Source: UBA10427 sp003500135
Lineage (GTDB): Bacteria; Bacteroidota; Bacteroidia; Cytophagales; Cyclobacteriaceae
DNA: 8,978 bases
Assembly (NCBI GenBank): GCA_963966275.1
Contig: CAWZYQ010000160.1
Span: 1-8,978, forward strand
Direction of reading: 5' to 3'
Shown here in pieces: positions 1 to 5,758 of this stretch. The first letter of the stretch is position 1. The number at the start of each line of letters is the position of its first letter. Both the position numbers and the translations under genes were made by a program. The notes under the pieces are model-generated. The model was not told the DNA's origin and did no database searches. It saw nothing but the letters and a program-made list of their open reading frames with translations.

Positions 1-2
1 AA

Positions 3-344
3 AAAATCGATAATAGAAAAATCACCTTATTTAATCTACTGTATGAAAGTACAGGAGATGTGAAGGTATTTGAATTGGCAGAAAAAGTTTCCTGGAGTAG
101 CCGGCAAATAAATCGATATTTTAATCAGCAATTTGGGTTTTCGCAAAAAACGTTTTCCAACATATTATAGTGTAATTCACCCTACTCTGAAATTGCAAAA
201 GGACAACTATTCCCGCAAAGAAATTATTTTGACCAATCTCATTTTATCAAAGAAATCAATAAATATACCGGATTCACCCCGAAAGAACTATATAAAAACG
301 AAAACGACCGATTTTTACAATTATCAAATTCTACCAATTCGTAA
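3..344 (+). pseudogene. AraC-family transcriptional regulator, C-terminal fragment with in-frame stop
   Basis: One reading frame, open from the window edge, encodes an AraC/XylS-type DNA-binding domain. The first helix-turn-helix region contains VFELAEKVSWSSRQINRYF. The second, NYFDQSHFIKEINKYTGFTP, is followed by KELYKNENDRF, a typical C-terminal end in Bacteroidota members of the family. The frame is interrupted by TAG at 168-170, exactly between the two helix-turn-helix halves, and the match continues in the same frame from 171 to the TAA at 342-344. A single nonsense change is therefore the simplest explanation. The N-terminal sensor domain would lie left of the window. With only one half of the DNA-binding domain translatable, the product would not be expected to bind its operator. 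A base-calling error at 168-170 cannot be excluded. The family call is strong; the target genes are unknown. Confidence 0.82.
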
Positions 345-371
345 TTTTAGCTCATGAACTTATAAAAATGA

Positions 372-801
372 ATGACAATGAAGGTAAACAAGCTAACACC
401 CAATTTTGAAGTAAAGGAGATTAAAAAAACTGTTGACTTCTATCAGAACATTTTAGGTTTTTCTCTTCTGATGGCAGTACCCGAAACGCAAGAAGGAATA
501 GAACAGTCGTTATCAGACACCAAAGAATATGTTTATGCTTTAGTGTCAAAAGATAAAATTGAAATGAATGTTCCAGCGAAGTGATAATTTTAAAAATGAC
601 GTGGAAATGGCAAAAGATATTCCATTTGGAGCTTCTGTTTCATTCTACATGGAAATTGATGATTTGGACAGTTTCTATGATGAAATCAAAGACAAAGTTG
701 CTGAAATAACAGAACCACAACTAGCCTGGTATGGCATGAAAGAGTTTTACACTAAAGACCCAAACGGATATATCCTTGGATTTGCCGAGAAAGCTGAATA
801 G
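372..801 (+). pseudogene. VOC (glyoxalase/bleomycin-resistance-like) family protein, frameshifted
   Basis: Two overlapping frames make up one VOC-superfamily protein of about 142 residues. The first (372 to about 566) gives MTMKVNKLTPNFEVKEIKKT and then VDFYQNILGFSL, the usual first beta-alpha-beta unit. The second (568-801) carries MFQRSDNF, a middle strand SFYMEIDDLDSFY and the C-terminal FYTKDPNGYILGFAE signature. At 561-570 the reading is gaa atg a atg ttc, so one extra A near 567 shifts the frame and the first frame ends at TGA 582-584. Removing one A restores a continuous protein. Members of this superfamily are metal-dependent lyases, dioxygenases or drug-binding proteins; the substrate here cannot be read. 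The gene sits 27 bases after the AraC remnant. The frame is either truly broken or affected by an assembly indel, and it is listed as a pseudogene on the sequence as given. Confidence 0.82.
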
Positions 802-812
802 TAAGAAGTGGT

Positions 813-932
813 ATGGATATTGAAAAATACAGAGCGTTTTGTTTGTCTTTGAAAGGAGCAACAGAAGGAATGCCATTTGATGAAAAGACTTTAGTGTTTT
901 CAATCAAAGGAAAAATGTTTAATCGACCATAA
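813..932 (+). pseudogene. MmcQ/YjbR-family protein, truncated N-terminal fragment
   Basis: An ATG at 813 opens MDIEKYRAFCLSLKGATEGM, then PFDEKTLVFSIKGKMF, which matches the N-terminal third of MmcQ/YjbR-like proteins (double-wing DNA-binding fold, normally about 110-120 residues). After KGKMF the resemblance stops: the frame reads NRP and ends at TAA 930-932, giving 39 residues. I could not find the rest of the family (the strand and helix that normally follow) in any frame of the next 200 bases, so this looks like a deletion or recombination break rather than a single frameshift. It follows the VOC remnant by 11 bases, so the two were probably once co-transcribed. The family call rests on the N-terminal motif only. 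Confidence 0.6.
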
Positions 933-958
933 TTGAAACATTCGAATTCATAAATTAA

Positions 959-1108
959 TGCCGCGAATTTCTGAAAGTATTTTCCGAATTGGAAAATGTG
1001 ATCGAACAGATCAGGATCATTGTGGATGCAAAAAAGAAAGAAGGCGGGAGCTGGACAAGCAACGGAATGGCATTATTAAAACTCATTTGCAAGAAAGGAA
1101 TAATATGA
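959..1108 (+). other. Unrecognised open fragment without a start codon
   Basis: Between the TAA at 956-958 and the TGA at 1106-1108 one frame stays open for 49 codons and reads like real protein: REFLKVFSELENVIEQIRII, VDAKKKEGGSW, TSNGMALLKLICKK. It has amphipathic spacing and no low-complexity bias, but no ATG near its beginning. I do not recognise the family. It may be the C-terminal scrap of a gene whose front was lost in the same event that cut the YjbR-like gene just upstream, or it may be chance. A second frame starting at ATG 958 is also open for 56 codons, which weakens the coding argument. No promoter, RNA or repeat was seen in the rest of 933-1180. Confidence 0.25.
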
Positions 1109-1180
1109 TCAAATGCCCGATTGCCTGAATGAAAAGATGTTTACTAAACAAACCCTTCCATCTTTTTCGTATGAATACAT

Positions 1181-1951
1181 ATGCAGTACGAGACAAGTGA
1201 TCCAACCTACAAAAATAAACAAACATTCAACGCCTATGAAAGGCAGGCCATGGCGGAAAGCAGGGAGTGGAAGAATAAGGTATTGAAAAGTCCACGGATT
1301 TTTCACAATAGCGCCCGGTTTTTCCAGAAAAGGATCAATGGCGCTATACCGGAAAAGATACACAGGGTCATCACGACAACCGTTAAACAAATGGTCAGGT
1401 CGGTGCTCTTTGGCGCTAATATCACTACAGCTAAGCCCCTTAAAGTTTACCACTTCAAACAAACCGAAGACCTGATACGCCAGCGCATTAAATTTTACCG
1501 GTCGGGCGCAACTATTGAGGGGGCTGTTACCGGCTGGGGCGGTATTTTATGGGGCCTTTCCGATTTCCCGCTTTGGATGGCCTTAAAAATGAAAATGTTA
1601 TTTGAGATCGCTGCCAAATATGGATACGAAACACGCGATTATAAAGAAAGGCTCTTCATATTATATCTCTTTCAATTCACTTTTTCCAGCCGGGAAAACC
1701 AAAGAAAGACTTTCGAAATCATAAGCAACTGGGATTCCGTTAAACACGACCTGCCTGATGATATCAATGACTTTGATTGGAAGACCTTTCAATTGGAGTA
1801 TCGCGACTTTTTAGACTTGGCCAAACTGCTACAGCTCATTCCGGGTTTCGGGGCTATTGTGGGGGCATACGTCAATCATAAGCTTACAGACCGCCTGGGG
1901 GCCAATGCCATGAATGCATACCGCATGAGGACATTTTCAGGTAATATTTAG
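1181..1951 (+). CDS. EcsC family protein
   Basis: The 256-residue product matches the EcsC family, named after the third gene of the Bacillus ecs ABC-transporter locus; its biochemical function is not established. Residues 1-105 are basic and helical. Residues 108-147 hold the glycine-rich family core (EGAVTGWGGILWGLSDFP, then LWMALKMKMLFEIAAKYGYE). Residues 153-181 form a second helical block, and 212-245 hold the closing LAKLLQLIPGFGAIVGAYVN with DRLGANAMNAYRMR. The hydrophobic stretches look amphipathic or membrane-associated rather than clean spanning helices, and there is no signal peptide. ATG 1181 is preceded two codons earlier by an in-frame TGA (1172-1174), so it is the first possible start. 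No ABC transporter gene lies nearby. The stop TAG (1949-1951) overlaps the stop of the converging SafE-like gene. Codons are noticeably more GC-rich than in the broken genes to its left. Confidence 0.85.
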   Translation: MQYETSDPTYKNKQTFNAYERQAMAESREWKNKVLKSPRIFHNSARFFQKRINGAIPEKIHRVITTTVKQMVRSVLFGANITTAKPLKVYHFKQTEDLIRQRIKFYRSGATIEGAVTGWGGILWGLSDFPLWMALKMKMLFEIAAKYGYETRDYKERLFILYLFQFTFSSRENQRKTFEIISNWDSVKHDLPDDINDFDWKTFQLEYRDFLDLAKLLQLIPGFGAIVGAYVNHKLTDRLGANAMNAYRMRTFSGNI

Positions 1952-2658
1952 TGGCATACAGCGGCATCGTCGCCACTGGCAAAGCTACTTAACTCGGGGC
2001 TCAAATAAGGTATATTCAGGTCGAGCCCACGCATAATAAAAAGCACCCCCATGCAAAACACCAATACGGGCAAGGCTTTTGTCAGGTATTTTTTAAACCT
2101 TACCCCGGCCAAACCACCGAAAAAGGCAAATGCCATGAGTAAAGGAATAGTGCCCGCACCGAATACCATCATAAACCACATGCCGTCTATTGGCGACCCC
2201 ACAGCTACTGCTGCCGCCACGGCAAAATATACCAGTCCACATGGTAGCAGCCCATTGAGCAAGCCAATAAAAAAAGTTTTATGACCTTTATTGGATTTAA
2301 GCAGGCTTCCAAGTGATTTCTTCAGCCATTGATTGGCCTTGTAAAGCGGGTGACTGGTTTTCTGTTCGAGCCTGTGGATCAGGCTGGGCCAAAAGGCATA
2401 TATGATCAAACCCACACCAATTGCTATGGAAAGGGTTTGTTGAAGCCCGGCTACCTTAAAGCCAAAGCCCAGGGCGCCGAGCACGAGGCCTAAAAACGCA
2501 TAGGTGACCACGCGCCCCAAATTGTACAATAATAAATTACCGGCTTTTCTGAGCGGCGCTTTCCCCGATTGCACACCTACGGTAAGTGCAATGGGGCCGC
2601 ACATGCCAATGCAGTGCAAGCTGCCCAATAATCCAATCAGAAAAGCCGGATACAACAT
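1948..2658 (-). CDS. Sulfite exporter TauE/SafE family (DsbD_2-like) membrane protein, cbb3-associated
   Basis: A 236-residue polytopic membrane protein with about six hydrophobic segments (roughly residues 4-24, 46-66, 70-92, 126-150, 157-181 and 193-213). The first segment contains the family hallmark GLLGSLHCIGMCGPIAL, with Cys16 and Cys20; the second half repeats the pattern as GLLNGLLPCGLVYFA with Cys140. This subfamily, related to the transmembrane domain of DsbD, is often found at the end of cbb3 oxidase loci in Bacteroidota. Database names call it a sulfite exporter, but the paired cysteines and the location suggest transport of copper or reducing power for oxidase assembly; that is inference. 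The chain ends in Cys-His (235-236). Its ATG overlaps the ccoH stop in a TGATG arrangement, implying translational coupling and making it the last gene of the operon. Confidence 0.85.
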   Translation of the reverse strand: MLYPAFLIGLLGSLHCIGMCGPIALTVGVQSGKAPLRKAGNLLLYNLGRVVTYAFLGLVLGALGFGFKVAGLQQTLSIAIGVGLIIYAFWPSLIHRLEQKTSHPLYKANQWLKKSLGSLLKSNKGHKTFFIGLLNGLLPCGLVYFAVAAAVAVGSPIDGMWFMMVFGAGTIPLLMAFAFFGGLAGVRFKKYLTKALPVLVFCMGVLFIMRGLDLNIPYLSPELSSFASGDDAAVCH

Positions 2659-3089
2659 CAGAGTAATAATTCTTCTTCCTGGTAATATGACTTACCACCT
2701 GCCTGCCAGTTGATCTTCAATTTCCAGAAGCCTTTATCCAAGGTACCTACAAATACTTTTTGCTGAAGGCCTTGCACATTCAGGTCGATAATCTTGTCTT
2801 TGTTTGCATCGGAAGGACGGAAGAAATGGATATTGCCCGCTGTTTTAACGTTTTGAAATTCTTTTGGAAAAGTAAGGAAGATATAGGTTCCTTCTTTCTT
2901 CCACCGAATCTTATCGCTCAATGCGGCAACATTTTCCATTTTGTCGATCTCCTGTTGGTATTCGATCTCCTGCTTATAGTAATCGTCGGCTACCAGGAAC
3001 AAATCCTGGTTCATGGTATATACCACCATCGCCAATACCATTACCACAAAACCCGTATACGCCAATGCAATTTTCCAACCCCAATTCAT
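2658..3089 (-). CDS. ccoH: Cytochrome cbb3 oxidase assembly protein CcoH/FixH
   Basis: A 143-residue FixH-family protein. It has a short N-terminal stretch, one transmembrane helix at about residues 5-26 (ALAYTGFVVMVLAMVVYTMN), the conserved LVADDYYKQEIEYQQEIDK segment just after it, and a periplasmic beta-rich domain ending in GFWKLKINWQAGGKSYYQEE. CcoH is needed for stable assembly of the cbb3 complex and stays associated with it in the bacteria where it has been studied. ATG 3089 lies 9 bases after the ccoG stop, and the TGA (2660-2658) overlaps the next start by one base. Length and topology are usual for the family. The identification is secure from both motif and position. Confidence 0.93.
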   Translation of the reverse strand: MNWGWKIALAYTGFVVMVLAMVVYTMNQDLFLVADDYYKQEIEYQQEIDKMENVAALSDKIRWKKEGTYIFLTFPKEFQNVKTAGNIHFFRPSDANKDKIIDLNVQGLQQKVFVGTLDKGFWKLKINWQAGGKSYYQEEELLL

Positions 3090-3098
3090 AATTTGACG

Positions 3099-4532
3099 TT
3101 ATTTAGCTGGTCCAAAAAAACTAGTACGTACTTCATCCATGACCTCTCCTTCTTTGATTAGCTGGAGCGTGATTTTATTGTTCATGGACTGAATATCATC
3201 CCGGCTCATTTCAATGAAGAAAACCCCTTCCAACACTGAGTTTGCCGGTATCTCAATTATATCATCCTGCTTACTTACCTGCTTAATGGTCACATCTTTA
3301 TAATCTTCCACATTAAGCGTTATTTCAACATCTTCAAATGTTTTGTTGACAAATTTGATATCGTACAGGTTGCTAATGCGATTATTTTCCTGCTTTTGGT
3401 ACAACTGACCCGGAACCCTCAAAACAGTGGCTTCGATATCAGAGCGTGTCGTGAGCATAAAAGCAATTACGCTAAGCAGTAAGGCGAGAACTACTGAGTA
3501 CCCTGCCACACGGGTCGTGAATATTTTGTCCCGACCTTCTTTAACTCCATCAATGGACCCGTACCTGATCAAGCCACGTGGTTTTCCTACTTTATCCATG
3601 ATGTCATCGCAGGCATCGATACAGGCTGTGCAGTTCACGCATTCCAACTGAGTGCCATTTCTGATATCGATACCAGTCGGACAAACGTGCACACACATTT
3701 TACAATCAATACAATCGCCATTATCCGCCTGTGGTTCGTTTTTCTTTAGCTTACCTCTTGGCTCACCGCGTATCCAATCATATATGACCGATATGGAGTG
3801 GTTACCAAGAAAAACACCTTGTAAACGGCCATATGGGCATACGGCCACGCAGGCCTGTTCGCGGAACCACCAGAAAACAAAGAAGAATATTCCTGTAAAA
3901 GCCATCAGCCCAATGAAGCCAGCCAGGCGCTCTGTAGGTGGTTGGGATACAATTTCTACCACCTGATCAAGCCCTACCAGATAGGCCATGACCGTATGGC
4001 TGATGAGAAGTGAAATGGCAAGGAATAAGACAAACTTCAGTGATCGCTTCCAGATTTTGGTTGCATTCCATGGCGCTGCTTTAAGCTTTTTCTGCTTTAT
4101 TGCATCACCATCTATCCAGTATTCGATCTTGCGAAAAACCATTTCCATGAAGATCGTTTGCGGACAGGCCCAACCGCACCATACCCGGCCGTAAACTACC
4201 GTAAACAACACAATGAATACGACAAAAGAGATCATGATCAAAGCCAGGATGTGGAAGTCCTGCGGCCAGAATGCTGTTCCAAATAAGATGAACTTTCTTT
4301 CGAAAACATTGAAAAGCAAAAATGGATGGCCATTCACCTTGATAAATGGACCGGCAAACAGCAATATCAACAAAACAACAGCTACGATTGCCCGGTAATT
4401 ATGAAACCTGCCAAAAGGTTTTTTGGGATATACCCAAATTCTGTTCCCTTTTTCATCCACAGTTCCAATGGTATCCCTGAAGGCCTCATCATAACTATAT
4501 AAATCCTCACCCGTCGTTGCGTTCTCTGCCAT
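3099..4532 (-). CDS. ccoG: Cytochrome c oxidase accessory protein CcoG (Fe-S cupric reductase type)
   Basis: A 477-residue polytopic membrane ferredoxin. The N-terminal YPKKPFGRFHNYRAIVAVVL leads into the first helix (about 47-62). Further helices fall near 92-114, 166-186, 205-222 and 342-361. CGWACPQ (Cys119, Cys123) and CVAVCPYG (Cys228, Cys232) are the NapH-like cysteine pairs. A bacterial ferredoxin domain binds two 4Fe-4S clusters through Cys274/277/280/284 and Cys298/301/304/308, all present. Residues from about 365 form a periplasmic Ig-like domain (IG-like FixG C-terminal domain). CcoG/RdxA/FixG proteins reduce Cu(II) to Cu(I) for insertion into the oxidase; this role was shown in proteobacteria and is assumed here. 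The gene begins 10 bases after ccoP and ends 9 bases before ccoH. All cluster ligands are intact, so it should be functional. Confidence 0.95.
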   Translation of the reverse strand: MAENATTGEDLYSYDEAFRDTIGTVDEKGNRIWVYPKKPFGRFHNYRAIVAVVLLILLFAGPFIKVNGHPFLLFNVFERKFILFGTAFWPQDFHILALIMISFVVFIVLFTVVYGRVWCGWACPQTIFMEMVFRKIEYWIDGDAIKQKKLKAAPWNATKIWKRSLKFVLFLAISLLISHTVMAYLVGLDQVVEIVSQPPTERLAGFIGLMAFTGIFFFVFWWFREQACVAVCPYGRLQGVFLGNHSISVIYDWIRGEPRGKLKKNEPQADNGDCIDCKMCVHVCPTGIDIRNGTQLECVNCTACIDACDDIMDKVGKPRGLIRYGSIDGVKEGRDKIFTTRVAGYSVVLALLLSVIAFMLTTRSDIEATVLRVPGQLYQKQENNRISNLYDIKFVNKTFEDVEITLNVEDYKDVTIKQVSKQDDIIEIPANSVLEGVFFIEMSRDDIQSMNNKITLQLIKEGEVMDEVRTSFFGPAK

Positions 4533-4542
4533 TCTATTTTAA

Positions 4543-5559
4543 TTAATTCAATGCCAATTCGACTGTATCGCTTTCCGCTTCTACCGTTTCTTCTACCGGC
4601 TCCTGTTCTCCAGTTTCTGTTCCTTCAGTTGAATCAGGTCCTTCTTCCGGTTCGTATAACTCACCTTCAGGGGCTTTTTGGTTGGCCGGATTTGTGCCTT
4701 GTAAGGTCAAAATAAAACTCGAAACATCTCTCATTTGAGGTGGCGTCAAACTTTTTTGCCAGGAGATCATTCCTTTCTGCGGTACACCGTATTTAATGGT
4801 CTTAAATACATCTTGTATAGAGCCCCCATGAATCCAATATTTATCGGTCATGTTAGGGCCTATACCTCCCTGACCCTCTCTGCCATGGCAAACTGCACAA
4901 TTATTCAGGTATATGTTTTTACCACTTTCAAGGCTGGCTACATTATCGGTAAATTCTACTGTATACTCATCGATGCTATTCTCAGCCAGTTGCATCATTT
5001 CTTCTTTCTGCGCTTCTGCTTTGGCCATTTGTATTTGATACTCCTCTTCGGAAAGTGGAAGTAATCCAAACACATGATAAACCAGAAGATAGATGACACC
5101 CCAGGCAATGGTAAAGTAAAAAAGCCCGGTCCACCACGGTGGCAGGTGGTTGTCCAGCTCTTTGATGCCGTCATAGTTGTGGTCGAGCATCACGGTTTCT
5201 TCCTTCTCAACAGGCACCGCATCGGTCAGCTTTTGGTTAACCGATTTCCACCAGCTTTCCTTTTTATCTTTAGCCAGTACTTCTTCAACGGTCAGTCCTT
5301 CTGTTTTGGCTTTTGAAGTGGCCTTTGCTTTCTTCTCTTCCGACATGATCAGTTTGATCACACGTACCATATACAAGGCAACGATCAGCACGAGAATGGC
5401 AACGATCAGCACAAGGCCGAGCACTACTGTTAGCAGTACTTCCGGATTATTTAAGGCGCTTGGCTCTGCTTCCTGTGCGCTTACCGCAAATGGCATTGCG
5501 AAAATCATTAATAACGCCGCTAGCCATTTTTGATTGATATATGTATTGGTTTTTTTCAT
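4543..5559 (-). CDS. ccoP: cbb3-type cytochrome c oxidase subunit III, CcoP (single haem c)
   Basis: Membrane-anchored c-type cytochrome that passes electrons to the oxidase core. With the ATG at 5559 it has 338 residues. A likely cleaved signal peptide covers 1-28 (KWLAALLMIFAMPFAVSA, then Q29), and a long transmembrane helix lies at about 40-65. A lysine-rich, presumably cytoplasmic linker follows. The FixP N-terminal helix is at about 142-164 (WWTGLFYFTIAWGVIYLL) with NHLPPWW before it, and a periplasmic cytochrome c domain starts near 207. That domain has one haem motif, CAVCH (Cys221, Cys224, His225), and a likely axial Met264 in KGMISWQ. Proteobacterial CcoP has two haems; only one CxxCH is present here. 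The last 49 residues are an acidic Glu/Thr/Pro tail. An in-frame ATG at 5583, overlapping the ccoQ stop, would add eight residues; 5559 was preferred because MKKT gives a better signal-peptide start. Confidence 0.92.
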   Translation of the reverse strand: MKKTNTYINQKWLAALLMIFAMPFAVSAQEAEPSALNNPEVLLTVVLGLVLIVAILVLIVALYMVRVIKLIMSEEKKAKATSKAKTEGLTVEEVLAKDKKESWWKSVNQKLTDAVPVEKEETVMLDHNYDGIKELDNHLPPWWTGLFYFTIAWGVIYLLVYHVFGLLPLSEEEYQIQMAKAEAQKEEMMQLAENSIDEYTVEFTDNVASLESGKNIYLNNCAVCHGREGQGGIGPNMTDKYWIHGGSIQDVFKTIKYGVPQKGMISWQKSLTPPQMRDVSSFILTLQGTNPANQKAPEGELYEPEEGPDSTEGTETGEQEPVEETVEAESDTVELALN

Positions 5560-5572
5560 CAGTCCAGTTTTT

Positions 5573-5755
5573 TCAGGATTCATTCACAGAAACTTCATCT
5601 TCCTCAAGGGGAAGGTTTTCCATTTTATTGATAAACTTCTTGTCGATTTTGAAAATATGTATCAACAAGCCAACAAAAAATAGGAAGAAGATGACCAAAG
5701 AAACAATTGGCCATACTTCTATATTGTGAATTTGTTCGAAATAATGCTTAAACAT
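5573..5755 (-). CDS. ccoQ: cbb3-type cytochrome oxidase small subunit CcoQ
   Basis: A 60-residue protein with one transmembrane helix at about 15-37 (VWPIVSLVIFFLFFVGLLIH), then a basic KIDKKFINK patch and an acidic C-terminal end. This is the layout of CcoQ/FixQ, the small subunit that stabilises the cbb3 complex. Primary sequence in this family is poorly conserved, so the call leans on topology, length and position: it starts 3 bases after the ccoNO stop and ends just before ccoP. If CcoP used its upstream ATG the two genes would overlap by 11 bases; otherwise the gap is 13 bases. No second hydrophobic segment and no metal-binding motif are seen. Confidence 0.85.
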   Translation of the reverse strand: MFKHYFEQIHNIEVWPIVSLVIFFLFFVGLLIHIFKIDKKFINKMENLPLEEDEVSVNES

Positions 5756-5758
5756 ATC

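Noticed and set aside
133..357. Open frame of 74 codons starting with TTG
   Set aside because: Out of frame with the AraC remnant, which explains the same bases much better.
721..903. 60-codon minus-strand frame
   Set aside because: Antisense to the VOC and YjbR-like remnants; hydrophobic by chance from an A-rich opposite strand.
1109..1462. 117-codon open frame on the minus strand
   Set aside because: It lies antisense to the EcsC-like gene, shows no family resemblance and is a shadow of its codon use.
2760..3161. 133-codon open frame on the plus strand
   Set aside because: Antisense to ccoH and the end of ccoG; composition reflects the opposite strand and no motif is seen.
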